From: Collinsella aerofaciens
GTDB taxonomy: Bacteria > Actinomycetota > Coriobacteriia > Coriobacteriales > Coriobacteriaceae
Direction of reading: 5' to 3'
Assembly: GCF_028209395.1 (NCBI RefSeq)
Contig: NZ_JAQLDQ010000009.1
Location: 1-64,000 of the forward strand
Length of the DNA stretch: 64,000 nt
Part shown: piece after piece, positions 9,042 through 17,679 of the stretch
How the letters are laid out: each line of letters starts with the position of its first letter
Position numbering within the stretch: the stretch's first letter is position 1
Translations under genes and position numbers: made by a program
Notes under the pieces: model-generated
What the model saw: only the letters and a program-made list of their open reading frames with translations
What the model was told of the DNA's origin: nothing
The model's database searches: none

Positions 9042-9359
9042 ATGGGTGTGCGCACCGCAAACGTTCAGGATGGAAATATCGGTGAGACGCTGACAGGTCT
9101 GGCCGAGGTGATTCACGGTCGTCGTGATGCATTGCCGCAGGAGAGCTATACCGCGCGTCTGCTGACCGACGTCGAGGACGAGCTGCTCAAGAAGCTTGCC
9201 GAGGAGGCAAGCGAGGTGATCATGGCCTGCAAGGATAACGATCACGATCACATCCGCTACGAGGCCGGCGACCTGGTCTACCACCTGCTCGTGACGCTCG
9301 AGCGCTACGGTATCACCCTCGACGAGCTCGCCGGCGAACTCAACGCCCGCCGCCACTAG
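9042..9359 (+). CDS. hisE: Phosphoribosyl-ATP pyrophosphatase
   Basis: A small all-alpha NTP-pyrophosphatase (MazG-like fold) that removes pyrophosphate from phosphoribosyl-ATP. The 105 residues contain the metal-binding EEASEVIMAC and YEAGDLVYHLLV helices. AGAAAGGA lies 9 nt upstream of the ATG. It is the last gene of the his operon. No ordinary terminator follows; the large hairpin at 9399-9467 may play that part. Confidence 0.95.
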   Translation: MGVRTANVQDGNIGETLTGLAEVIHGRRDALPQESYTARLLTDVEDELLKKLAEEASEVIMACKDNDHDHIRYEAGDLVYHLLVTLERYGITLDELAGELNARRH

Positions 9360-9398
9360 TCGTTTGGGACAGTCTTTGTTGGTGTAACGGGGTCATGG

Positions 9399-9467
9399 AA
9401 GTTGCGGTGAAATAGGGACTGTTTAAGCGCTTCATCAGGCAAAACAATCCCTATTCCACCGCAACTT
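9399..9467. repeat. GGGAC-core palindrome, copy B (AAGTTGCGG stem)
   Basis: A 27-nt left arm (9399-9425) starting AAGTTGCGGTGAAATAG pairs almost perfectly with the right arm 9441-9467 ending CTATTCCACCGCAACTT. GGGACTG lies inside the stem. A further TTTGGGACAGTCTTTG lies just upstream at 9363-9378. The outer 17 nt of each arm are identical to copy C at 16145-16213, including one conserved mismatch. Confidence 0.85.
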
Positions 9468-9479
9468 ATGAAGGGATGG

Positions 9480-10391
9480 CTAGTCGAGGGGTGTGGGTTC
9501 CCATTCGCCGGTGGGGTGGGGGATGTCGGAGGTTCGGTAGCCGCAGTCGTAGGCGTGGGCTTGTGCCTCGCGGATATTCCAGCAGATGTCGCAGGCGCGG
9601 TGCGCGTCCGAGCCAAAGGTGATGGGTACCTCGGCGTGGGCGAAGCAGCGCAACAGCCCCGTCGAGGGGTAATAGTCGTCGAGGCCCTTGCGCGGTGCGG
9701 CGGTCGAGACCTCAACGCGACGACCCGTATCGTGGGCGCATTCGGCCATCTGCTGCCAAAACGGCGCGGGGTCAAAGTCGGGCGCAAAGCCTTCCTTCGA
9801 AAAGCGCATGACCAGGTCGGGGTGAGCCATCACATCAAAGTTGAGCGGGCTCTCGCAGGCGCGACACCAGTCATCGACATAGCGTTCCCATACACCGCGC
9901 ACGCCCAAGTTTTCCCAAACATGCAGGTTAGTGTCGTCGTCGATCCAACCGCAAGGGGAATCGGGCGTATCGGGGCGAGCGACGTTTTCCGTTCCCGCCG
10001 TACTCGCGGCGCCGGCCATGATATCGCCTGGGTTGCCAATCCAATGCACACTGCCCAGGCGCACGACGGCGCCCTGGGACCAGCGCTCAACCAAAGGCTC
10101 GCAGCCCTCGTACCAATCGCATTCGAAACCGTAGATAAAGGTGAGTTCTGGCGCAATCTGAGCGGCAAGATTGCGAGCGTCCTCAAAAGCCAGACGATGC
10201 GCCGGGAGGTCACCCTCAGTAACCTGCACCTCGCAGTTAGCATCCATGCTGGCGGGCAGGGTGAGATGGTCGGTCGAGACCATGACGCGGCAGCCGGCCG
10301 CAGCAGCGGCACGGACGTTGTCCTCAAACGAGGCATGCCCGTCCGAAAACGAGGTGTGGGTATGGCAATCGACCAGCGGGCACATGGGCAT
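9480..10391 (-). CDS. hisK: PHP-family histidinol-phosphatase
   Basis: It dephosphorylates histidinol phosphate, the step missing from the adjacent his operon. The PHP metal site is visible: VDCHTHTSFSDGH near the N-terminus, STDHLTLPA, YGFECDWYEG, GSVHWIG, DVMAHPDLV and FGSDAHRACD. The 303 residues suit the HisJ/HisK PHP class. ATG 10391 is chosen because AAAGGAG lies 5 nt upstream; a second in-frame ATG is 6 nt further in. It is convergent with hisE. A generic PHP phosphoesterase is possible, but the location makes histidinol phosphate the likely substrate. Confidence 0.88.
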   Translation of the reverse strand: MPMCPLVDCHTHTSFSDGHASFEDNVRAAAAAGCRVMVSTDHLTLPASMDANCEVQVTEGDLPAHRLAFEDARNLAAQIAPELTFIYGFECDWYEGCEPLVERWSQGAVVRLGSVHWIGNPGDIMAGAASTAGTENVARPDTPDSPCGWIDDDTNLHVWENLGVRGVWERYVDDWCRACESPLNFDVMAHPDLVMRFSKEGFAPDFDPAPFWQQMAECAHDTGRRVEVSTAAPRKGLDDYYPSTGLLRCFAHAEVPITFGSDAHRACDICWNIREAQAHAYDCGYRTSDIPHPTGEWEPTPLD

Positions 10392-10731
10392 AGCGGCTCC
10401 TTTGCGTCAAGCGAATCCGCTTCATTGTAATGGCGCAGCTCTCAACACGCCGGGCACGCCGGGGATCGAAATCGATTGGAAAGGCTGCGCGGCGCGCGGT
10501 GCGGCCTCGCTTGCGCTCTCAAAACATGTACATCAGCCTCCAAAAGCTGCAAAAAATGACATGTTTGGAGGCTGACGTACACGTTTGAGTGGAGCGGGCC
10601 GGCGTTGGAGCGCGCCAGCACTTGCGCCCAGCAAAAGTCGCACCTATCCCATGACGCCGCCCCTGCGCCGCCTGCGATGTGCTAGCGTTTGGGTGAACAA
10701 AACGAGTCCGCGCGGAAAGGATCCAGACCGT
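10392..10731. other. 340-nt intergenic region between hisK and the LarC2 gene
   Basis: The divergent promoters of hisK and the LarC2 gene should lie here, but no clear -35/-10 pair was found. The main structure is the 65-nt palindrome at 10522-10586. The stretch 10440-10515 is GC-rich without an evident gene. Confidence 0.6.
10522..10586. repeat. 23-nt-arm palindrome
   Basis: Left arm 10522-10544 (AAACATGTACATCAGCCTCC...) and right arm 10564-10586 pair with only two mismatches. Both mismatches are A opposite C on the + strand, i.e. G-U wobbles in RNA from the - strand. The 19-nt spacer is A-rich. It lacks the GGGGAC core, so it is not placed in that family. Confidence 0.75.
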
Positions 10732-11217
10732 ATGCAATGCGATAGCACATCCCCGCTGTCTCGCGAGACTGATGCGCCCGAAACTGTCGTCAAACTGGAG
10801 TGCGACATCGACGACGCGTCGCCCGAGGTGCTTGCCTACGCCGCCGACCGCCTGCGCGAGGCAGGTGCGCGCGAGGTGCACTGGCTGCCCCTCTACTGCA
10901 AAAAAGGCCGTCCCGGTTGGCAGCTGCAGGTGATCTGCTCGCATGAGGATATCGAGCGCCTGCAGACGATTATCTTTTTGGAAACCACGACCAACGGTAT
11001 CCGGCGCCAGATTATGGAGCGCGTCTGCCTGCCGCGCCGCTTTGAACAAGTGGCGACGCCTTGGGGCGAGGTGGCCGTAAAGGTGGCAACCCTGCCCGAT
11101 GGCAGCGAGCGTGCAGCGCCCGAGTACGAGGACTGCGCCCGCCTTGCTCGCGAGCATAACGTGCCGCTCCAGCGCGTGATGCAGGCGGCGCAAGCCGCGG
11201 CTTTGCAATTTGAGTGA
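10732..11217 (+). CDS. Stand-alone LarC C-terminal domain (LarC2-like nickel insertion protein)
   Basis: The 161-residue product matches only the C-terminal half of LarC, the CTP-dependent cyclometallase that inserts nickel into the pincer cofactor of lactate racemase. Signature segments are LECDIDDASPEVLAYAADRL, the GRPG turn in KKGRPGWQL, and ETTTNGIRRQ followed by basic residues. In lactobacilli LarC1 and LarC2 are joined by a programmed frameshift. Here no LarC1 sequence precedes it in any frame. The frame is open to 10585, but ATG 10732 with AAAGGAT upstream gives a natural N-terminus. It may serve nickel handling in another context; hypA/hypB lie 43 kb away. Confidence 0.8.
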   Translation: MQCDSTSPLSRETDAPETVVKLECDIDDASPEVLAYAADRLREAGAREVHWLPLYCKKGRPGWQLQVICSHEDIERLQTIIFLETTTNGIRRQIMERVCLPRRFEQVATPWGEVAVKVATLPDGSERAAPEYEDCARLAREHNVPLQRVMQAAQAAALQFE

Positions 11218-11270
11218 CACCGTCGGCGACGCGCCACACCCACCCCATCAACCTCACCGAAAGGACCACC

Positions 11271-11819
11271 ATGAAATACCTCATCGCCTCCGACATCCAC
11301 GGCTCGGCATACTGGGCCGAGCGCCTGGTCGCCGACATCGAATCCGAGCAGCCCGACCGCATCGTGCTGCTGGGCGACCTGCTCTACCACGGTCCGCGCA
11401 ACGACCTGCCGCGCGATTACGCCCCCAAGCGCGTTATCCCGCTGCTCAACGCCCTGGCCGACCGCATCATCGCGGTGCGCGGCAACTGCGATGCCGAGGT
11501 CGACCAGATGGTCCTCGACTTTCCCGTCATGGCCGACTACGCCACGCTGTTTGACGAGACCGGCCGCGAGCTGTTCCTGACGCACGGCCATGTCTTTGGC
11601 GCCGGCATGCACAACAGCGTCGACCACGCGCCCGCGCTGCCCGAGGGCTCCGCGCTCGTCTACGGTCATACGCACATCAAGGTCAACGAGGAAAGTGCCG
11701 CGCACCCGGGCCTGTGGCTCTTCAACCCCGGCAGTGTGAGCATTCCCAAGGACGGCACGCACAGCTACGGCATCTACGAGGGCGGTGCGTTCCGCCACGT
11801 GATCCTGGAGGAGGAATAA
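11271..11819 (+). CDS. yfcE: YfcE-type phosphodiesterase (calcineurin-like metallophosphoesterase)
   Basis: A small cytosolic metallophosphoesterase with activity on phosphodiesters in related proteins; the physiological substrate is unknown. The 182 residues match YfcE length and show the whole two-metal site: SDIHGS (residue 7 on), LLGDLLYHGP, RGNCDAE, LTHGH and YGHTH. ATG 11271 is used with GAAAGGA 7 nt upstream; a longer in-frame start overlaps the previous gene. mazG begins 2 nt after its stop. Confidence 0.9.
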   Translation: MKYLIASDIHGSAYWAERLVADIESEQPDRIVLLGDLLYHGPRNDLPRDYAPKRVIPLLNALADRIIAVRGNCDAEVDQMVLDFPVMADYATLFDETGRELFLTHGHVFGAGMHNSVDHAPALPEGSALVYGHTHIKVNEESAAHPGLWLFNPGSVSIPKDGTHSYGIYEGGAFRHVILEEE

Positions 11820-11821
11820 CC

Positions 11822-12682
11822 ATGGCGCAGCATATGGCTCAGCAAAATGCCGAGGGCTCGCGCGATCTGTCCACGCTGATAGACGCGTCGGCCGAGCTGC
11901 AGCATCTGGTGCAGACCATCTGGCGTCTGCGTCAGCCCGATGGCTGCCCGTGGGACCGCGAACAGACACACCGCAGCATCGGCAAGAACATGATCGAGGA
12001 GGCCTACGAGGCACTCGACTGCATCGAGGCGGACGACGCGGTTCACCTACGCGAGGAGCTGGGCGACGTGCTCATGCAGGTCGTGCTGCATGCGCAGATC
12101 GCGGCGGATGCCGGCGAGTTTACGCTGGCCGACGTGGCGCGCGATATCGACGCCAAACTCATTCGCCGTCATCCGCACGTGTTTGGCGATGTGGATGCCG
12201 ACAGCTCTGACGAGGTGCTCAAGATTTGGGACGAGGTTAAGCTTGCCGAGAGGGCTGCCAAGGACAAGGCCGTGGCGGCAGGCGAGGCTGCGCCCGAGGG
12301 CCTGCTCGACGGCGTGCCCACGCATCTGCCGGCGCTGATGCAGGCTCAGAAGGTGTCGCGCAAGGCGGCTGCCGTGGGCTTTGAGTGGGAGACGGTCCAG
12401 GATGTGTGGGACGAGGTTGCCGAGGAGCGTGCCGAGTTTGAGGCCGAGGCCCCTGGCTCGCCCGAGCGCGAAATGGAGTTTGGCGACCTGCTCTTTGCTT
12501 TGGTCAACGTCGCGCGCAAGGAGGGCATTGACGCCGAGAGCGCCCTTCGTGCCAGCACGGCAAAGTTCCGCCGTCGCTGGGCCGCGATGGAGCAGATGGC
12601 GGCCGATGCTCACGTGGATCTTGCCGAGCTTTCGACCCACGGCCTCAACGACCTGTGGGATGCCGCAAAGGCGGAGGAGTAA
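11822..12682 (+). CDS. mazG: Nucleoside triphosphate pyrophosphohydrolase MazG
   Basis: It hydrolyses NTPs or damaged nucleotides to monophosphate and pyrophosphate. The 286-residue protein has two MazG domains. The first carries the catalytic pattern CPWDREQTH, MIEEAYEALD and EELGDVLMQVVLHA. The second, near residues 170-265, has EERAEFEAEA and EFGDLLFALVNVAR. The ribosome site GGAGGAAT lies in the end of yfcE. A clear terminator follows, separating it from eno. Confidence 0.93.
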   Translation: MAQHMAQQNAEGSRDLSTLIDASAELQHLVQTIWRLRQPDGCPWDREQTHRSIGKNMIEEAYEALDCIEADDAVHLREELGDVLMQVVLHAQIAADAGEFTLADVARDIDAKLIRRHPHVFGDVDADSSDEVLKIWDEVKLAERAAKDKAVAAGEAAPEGLLDGVPTHLPALMQAQKVSRKAAAVGFEWETVQDVWDEVAEERAEFEAEAPGSPEREMEFGDLLFALVNVARKEGIDAESALRASTAKFRRRWAAMEQMAADAHVDLAELSTHGLNDLWDAAKAEE

Positions 12683-12686
12683 GACT

Positions 12687-12732
12687 GCGGGAACGACGGG
12701 CTGACACGCCTCATCGTTCCCGCTAAATTTTT
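12687..12732 (+). terminator. Rho-independent terminator after mazG
   Basis: GCGGGAACGA pairs with TCGTTCCCGC around a 24-nt loop and is followed by TAAATTTTT. Confidence 0.8.
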
Positions 12733-12742
12733 CGAAAATCAA

Positions 12743-12777
12743 GTGTATCCCTCGGCTAACTTAGGGCATAATGCAAA
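12743..12777 (+). promoter_or_regulatory. Possible eno promoter
   Basis: A CATAAT -10-like hexamer lies after the mazG terminator, with TGTATC 17 bp upstream as a poor -35. About 95 nt of leader follow before the eno start. The position is sensible but the match is weak. Confidence 0.3.
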
Positions 12778-12859
12778 AAGTGCGACATGGCTAACTTACG
12801 GAGGCGCACCGACGGTGCACGGTCAGCCGGTCGCTTGCATCCACTACGTTTCCAAGTGA

Positions 12860-14161
<1,302 letters not shown>

Positions 14162-14225
14162 ACAAGTGGTGCGCGCGGGGGGCGGGGTTGACTCAACTCC
14201 GCTCCACTTCTGATGGCCGCCATTG

Positions 14226-14257
14226 GGCGCTGGGCCATATGGCTCAGCGCCTTTTTT
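14226..14257 (+). terminator. Terminator after eno
   Basis: GGCGCTGGGCC and GGCTCAGCGCC form a stem with an ATAT loop, followed by six T. Confidence 0.9.
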
Positions 14258-14348
14258 ATGTCGAGCAAAGGCTGGCGAAGGCAGTGCGGGCGCTCGTGCT
14301 ATAACTAAAGGACTTAGCGCAAACAAACCTCAACCGCACAAGGCGCAC

Positions 14349-15110
14349 ATGGATCAGATTTACGACAACAGGTACTATTCCGCCGGTTCGCGTGAGCCGT
14401 CGCCTCGCCGTGCGCGCACGGTGCAGCTCGGTGGGTCCGCCTACGCCGGTGCCGACCGCTCCGCGCGGCGCCCGACAAGTACCTCGCGCCCCAATGCTCA
14501 AGTGAATACTTCGGCAGATGGACCGGTGCGCCCGGCACGTTCGACACATGCGTCGCGTCCCCCGGCCCAGACGCACGACAGGTCGAGCAGGCCCTCGAGC
14601 CGTCTTTCGGGCTCGGACTTTATGCGCTACGCCAACGATAATGCGGTGGTCAAGGCGATCTATGACTTTACACATGGCTCTCTGCGCCCGCTGTTTATCG
14701 GTATCGTGGTGGCGCTGGCGCTCGTGAGCCTGTATTTTCCCGTACGCGACCTGTATGTGGCTAAGCGCTCGAGCGATATCTTGGCCAAGCAGGTCGAGAT
14801 TCGCGAGCAATATAACGACGAGCTGCAAAAAAGCGTCGACAAGCTGCTCTCGGAGGAGGGCATCAAGGACGCGGCGTCCGAGGACCTGGGCTTGGTGATG
14901 CCCGGCGAGAAGAGGATTGAAGTGCAGGGCCTGGACGGCGATTCGGATGCCTCGTCGAGCCAGAAGTCGTCGAACGCCAAGAAGGCCAGCGAAGTTGCCA
15001 AGGAAATCGAAGAAGTCGGTAAGGACGCGCCGTGGTACATCCAAGCGCTCGACATGCTGTTTGGGTTTAACGGCGTCGAGGGCCAGACGGTCGTGTCCAA
15101 CGGCAAATAG
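14349..15110 (+). CDS. Septum formation initiator family protein (DivIC/FtsB-like)
   Basis: The 253-residue product is probably a bitopic divisome protein linking FtsL/FtsQ-type partners. A Pro/Arg/Ser-rich cytoplasmic region of about 105 residues precedes one membrane segment (PLFIGIVVALALVSLYFPV). A coiled coil follows (RSSDILAKQVEIREQYNDEL), then EGIKDAASEDLGLVMPGEKR, the usual 'arm' after the DivIC coil. A Ser/Lys-rich tail is family-atypical. The frame is open upstream into the terminator; ATG 14349 lies after it. The position between eno and ppx matches the usual actinobacterial place of ftsB/divIC. Confidence 0.8.
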   Translation: MDQIYDNRYYSAGSREPSPRRARTVQLGGSAYAGADRSARRPTSTSRPNAQVNTSADGPVRPARSTHASRPPAQTHDRSSRPSSRLSGSDFMRYANDNAVVKAIYDFTHGSLRPLFIGIVVALALVSLYFPVRDLYVAKRSSDILAKQVEIREQYNDELQKSVDKLLSEEGIKDAASEDLGLVMPGEKRIEVQGLDGDSDASSSQKSSNAKKASEVAKEIEEVGKDAPWYIQALDMLFGFNGVEGQTVVSNGK

Positions 15111-15130
15111 CGCCCGGAGGGGAGCCCGCA

Positions 15131-16132
15131 ATGACAAATTGCAAACGCTATAAGGTAGCCGCGATCGACCTGGGAACGGTGTCGTCGCGACTGGTGTTGG
15201 CCCAGGTCGAGGGCGGAGCGATTGTGGAATCGTCCAAGCATACCGAGATTACCGACCTGGGCGAGGGCGTGGACGCGACGGGCCGCTTTTGCGAGGCGGC
15301 CGTTGAGCGCGTGCTCGCTGCGTGTCGGATGTTTGTGGACGAGGCCCGTGCCTTTGGGGCTGCGTGCGTCTGCACCACGTGCACGAGCGCCGCGCGCGAT
15401 GCGTCCAACGCCGCGCTGCTGCTGGACGGCCTGCGCGAGCTGGGGCTCGAACCGCAGGTGATTCCGGGCGAGATTGAGGCGCGCCTGACATTTTTTGGCG
15501 TGGCGCACGACTTTGCCGGCGAGCGCATCATCGTCGCCGATTCGGGTGGCGGGTCCACGGAGCTCGCGACGGGCGTCTATGCGCCTGAGCGCGGGGTCTT
15601 TGCGCTGGAGGGAACGCGCTCGCTGGACATCGGTTGCCGTCGCGTGACCGAGCGGTTTTTCTCTGCACTGCCGCCTGCGGACGGCGAGCTTGCTGCCGCT
15701 GCCAACTGGGCGGGCGAGCAGTTCTCCGCCTATTTTGAGGGCCTGCCCAGCGACTTTGAGCGCGCCGAGCGCCTGGTCGCGGTGGGCGGTACCGTCACCA
15801 CGCTCGTGGCGCTGGTCCACGAACTGGAGCCGTACGACTCGAGCTTTGTGCACCTGCGCGAGCTTTCGCTGGACCAGGTTTCGGCCGCTATCGAGCGCAT
15901 GTCCACGCTGGGTGTGGAGGGCATCGCTGCGCTGCCGGGTGTGCAGCCCAAGCGCGCGGGCGTGATTCTGGCTGGCGCCGTAGTGATCCGCGAGCTCATG
16001 CGAGCCGGCGGCTACAAGACGCTCACCGTAAGCGAGAACAGCCTGCTTGCCGGTATGGCCGCCACCATTAACGAGGTTCTCGACGGCGAGCTACCCACCA
16101 TCGGCTGGACCCCCAGCCTCAGCGCCCTTTAA
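15131..16132 (+). CDS. Ppx/GppA family phosphatase (exopolyphosphatase / pppGpp phosphohydrolase)
   Basis: An ASKHA-fold enzyme acting on inorganic polyphosphate or pppGpp. The two phosphate-binding loops are AIDLGTVSSRLVL near residue 11 and VADSGGGSTELATG near 136. AVGGTVTTL follows near 220 and LPGVQPKRAGVILAGA near 275. The 333 residues correspond to the short actinobacterial form. GGAGGGGAG lies 7 nt before the ATG. Which of the two substrates is used cannot be told from sequence. Confidence 0.88.
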   Translation: MTNCKRYKVAAIDLGTVSSRLVLAQVEGGAIVESSKHTEITDLGEGVDATGRFCEAAVERVLAACRMFVDEARAFGAACVCTTCTSAARDASNAALLLDGLRELGLEPQVIPGEIEARLTFFGVAHDFAGERIIVADSGGGSTELATGVYAPERGVFALEGTRSLDIGCRRVTERFFSALPPADGELAAAANWAGEQFSAYFEGLPSDFERAERLVAVGGTVTTLVALVHELEPYDSSFVHLRELSLDQVSAAIERMSTLGVEGIAALPGVQPKRAGVILAGAVVIRELMRAGGYKTLTVSENSLLAGMAATINEVLDGELPTIGWTPSLSAL

Positions 16133-16144
16133 CCATCCCCTCAT

Positions 16145-16213
16145 AAGTTGCGGTGAAATAGTTCCTAAATGGGCTGATAAACTGCCAAAACAGGAACTAT
16201 TCCACCGCAACTT
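16145..16213. repeat. Palindrome copy C (AAGTTGCGG stem)
   Basis: The left arm (AAGTTGCGGTGAAATAG then TTCCT, 16145-16166) pairs with AGGAACTATTCC...CTT at 16192-16213. It is the sister of copy B at 9399-9467, with identical outer arms and the same A/C mismatch, but a different centre. Confidence 0.85.
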
Positions 16214-16223
16214 AGAGGCTTAA

Positions 16224-16299
16224 CGGCATCCAGAAGAAACGAGCCCGCATCCCCAGGGGGCACGGGCCCGTAAAAGCCAAATGGTAGGGGCGGTGGGAC
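16224..16299 (-). repeat. Duplicated tRNA-Leu 3' fragment with terminator copy
   Basis: These 76 nt align with 16420-16495 at a fixed offset of 196 nt. The unit contains 18 nt of the tRNA 3' end (16282-16299), then a GC-rich hairpin with U-tract on the - strand. The rest of the tRNA is absent, so this is a broken copy, not a functional gene. It may be an integration or unequal-recombination scar. Confidence 0.75.
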
Positions 16300-16435
16300 A
16301 TCTGCGTATTTGTTGCGCAAATCCGCACCGGCTTCGGCTGCCTGCCGGCGTCCTCGCCGGCTCGCTACGGACGCTGCGCGTCCGCTTGACGCTCGCCCCC
16401 TCGCGGGTTCGAGCCCCACCGGCATCTTAAAGAAA

Positions 16436-16467
16436 TGAGCCCGCATCCCTGGGGGACACGGGCTCGT
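16436..16467 (-). terminator. Terminator of tRNA-Leu
   Basis: On the - strand ACGAGCCCG pairs with CGGGCTCAT-type sequence and is followed by TTTCTTTA. It lies 11 nt after the tRNA 3' end. Confidence 0.7.
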
Positions 16468-16477
16468 AAGCACTACA

Positions 16478-16562
16478 TGGTAGGGGCGGTGGGACTCGAA
16501 CCCACAATCCTTGCGGCGAGGGATTTTAAGTCCCCTGCGTATGCCAATTCCGCCACGCCCCC
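16478..16562 (-). tRNA. tRNA-Leu (anticodon UAA)
   Basis: The - strand folds as an 85-nt class II tRNA with a long variable arm. The acceptor stem is GGGGGCG/CGCCCCT with a G-U first pair. The anticodon loop CTTAAAA gives UAA, reading UUA. The T-arm is GTGGGTTCGAGTCCCAC. The 3' CCA is encoded (TGG at 16478-16480 on the + strand). Confidence 0.95.
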
Positions 16563-16593
16563 GTGAGACTAGAAGTCTAGCACAAGCCGTCCG

Positions 16594-17217
16594 TTACGCG
16601 TTGACGGCCATCGAGTGTTGGCCCGACTTTTCCAAGTACTCGGCGAACTTGGCCTCGTCGCCCTTGTTCTGGTACTGCAGGGCTAGCAGGTATTCCAGGC
16701 GGCAGCTCTTAACCTTGTCGTCACCGGCTTCCTTGAGCATGCGCTCCAGCTCGGGAATGTCGTTGTGGCGCTTGAGGATCATCGTGTCGTACATCAGCTG
16801 GCATTCGTGTGCGACCGCCTCGGCCTGACCGCCCTCAAAGCCCTTGATCTCGTGCAGCAGCTCCTTGGACTTTTTGCGATCCTCCTGCCCAACGTAGTAG
16901 TTAAAGGCCTTAATCACCAGGTCGACGCGCTGCATCTTGGGCAGATTGAGCCCCAGCAGCAAATCGAACATCTCATCGGCGCGCTTGTGGTCCTCGCGCA
17001 GCAGATAGGAGTTCAGACGCAGGTAGTCGCGGTTGTAGCGCGGGTACAGCATGCTGGTGAGTTTGCCGTCGAGCAAACGATCGAACTCGTCCCACTGCTT
17101 GGCAGCCATAAGCTGCTGCAGACGCTTGAACGTGGTGCGTTTTTTGACGCTAAAGAACACCGACACGCCGATGCAGATGATAACGACGGCGGTCCAGAGT
17201 GTGCGGGAATCGGGCAT
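16594..17217 (-). CDS. Membrane-anchored TPR-like protein of unknown function
   Basis: The 207-residue product has one N-terminal membrane segment (LWTAVVIICIGVSVFFSV, residues 7-24). A soluble helical region follows, rich in Leu/Asp/Lys/Glu with loose repeated helix pairs such as QWDEFDRLLDG, RADEMFDLLLGL and DEAKFAEYLEKSG. This resembles a TPR-type solenoid, but no exact family was recognised. It stands alone between tRNA-Leu and a divergently transcribed PTS gene. A scaffolding or protein-binding role at the membrane is a guess. Confidence 0.7.
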   Translation of the reverse strand: MPDSRTLWTAVVIICIGVSVFFSVKKRTTFKRLQQLMAAKQWDEFDRLLDGKLTSMLYPRYNRDYLRLNSYLLREDHKRADEMFDLLLGLNLPKMQRVDLVIKAFNYYVGQEDRKKSKELLHEIKGFEGGQAEAVAHECQLMYDTMILKRHNDIPELERMLKEAGDDKVKSCRLEYLLALQYQNKGDEAKFAEYLEKSGQHSMAVNA

Positions 17218-17317
17218 ATTGGGATCCTTAGTCGCTCATATAGCGAGCGGTATGACAACACGTACTAGATGTATTATACGCAGCGCGCAAGCAAACTGGC
17301 ATAAAAGCTCATCGAGG

Positions 17318-17346
17318 CTGAGTGCCATCGCTCGCTGCGGTACACT
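17318..17346 (+). promoter_or_regulatory. Candidate promoter of the orphan PTS IIB gene
   Basis: CTGAGT and TACACT are separated by 17 bp, 34 nt before the start codon. Confidence 0.4.
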
Positions 17347-17380
17347 TACCTAAAGTAAACCATGAAGGGAGACATTACCT

Positions 17381-17668
17381 ATGAAGAAGATCGTTTTGGC
17401 TTGCGGTGCTGGCGCTGCTACTTCCACGCTCGTTGCCCAGAAGGTCGCTACTCTGCTCGACGCCAACGGTTATGCCGACAAGTACGAGATCGTGCAGTGC
17501 GCCATCTCCGAGGCCAAGGATTACTGCGACGAGGGCGCTGACCTGCTGATCGCCACCACCGTTGCCCCCGAGGGCCTCACCTGCCCGTACGTGAGTGGCG
17601 TGCCCTTCATGACCGGCATGAACCGCGTTGCCGCCGAGAAGGCCGTTCTCGACGTCATGGCTCAGTAG
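17381..17668 (+). CDS. Orphan PTS IIB subunit, galactitol (GatB) type
   Basis: The 95-residue protein has the IIB fold start MKKIVLACGAGAATSTLVA with the phosphorylatable Cys8 followed by GAGAATST, as in galactitol-type IIB. Normally it passes phosphate from IIA to sugar during uptake by IIC. No IIA or IIC gene is adjacent; a VOC protein follows 11 nt downstream. It may belong to a PTS encoded elsewhere or act as a regulatory phosphoprotein. GAAGGGAG lies upstream of the ATG. Confidence 0.82.
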   Translation: MKKIVLACGAGAATSTLVAQKVATLLDANGYADKYEIVQCAISEAKDYCDEGADLLIATTVAPEGLTCPYVSGVPFMTGMNRVAAEKAVLDVMAQ

Positions 17669-17679
17669 GCGCTGACTGC

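Larger units (their letters stand above)
16133..16477. other. 345-nt intergenic region with a repeat and tRNA-derived duplicated sequence
   Basis: It holds palindrome copy C (16145-16213), two 76-nt direct copies of the tRNA-Leu 3' end plus its terminator (16224-16299 and 16420-16495), and between them GC-rich DNA. The last part of that spacer, GCGGGTTCGAGCCCCACC (16402-16419), looks like a tRNA T-arm. No protein gene is evident. Confidence 0.7.

Noticed and set aside
10585..10731. Possible LarC1 end upstream of LarC2 joined by frameshift
   Set aside because: All three + frames upstream were read for LarC1-like residues; none was seen, and the palindrome at 10522-10586 occupies the place.
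16282..16299. Second functional tRNA-Leu
   Set aside because: Only 18 nt of the 3' end are present; the anticodon arm and D-arm are missing.
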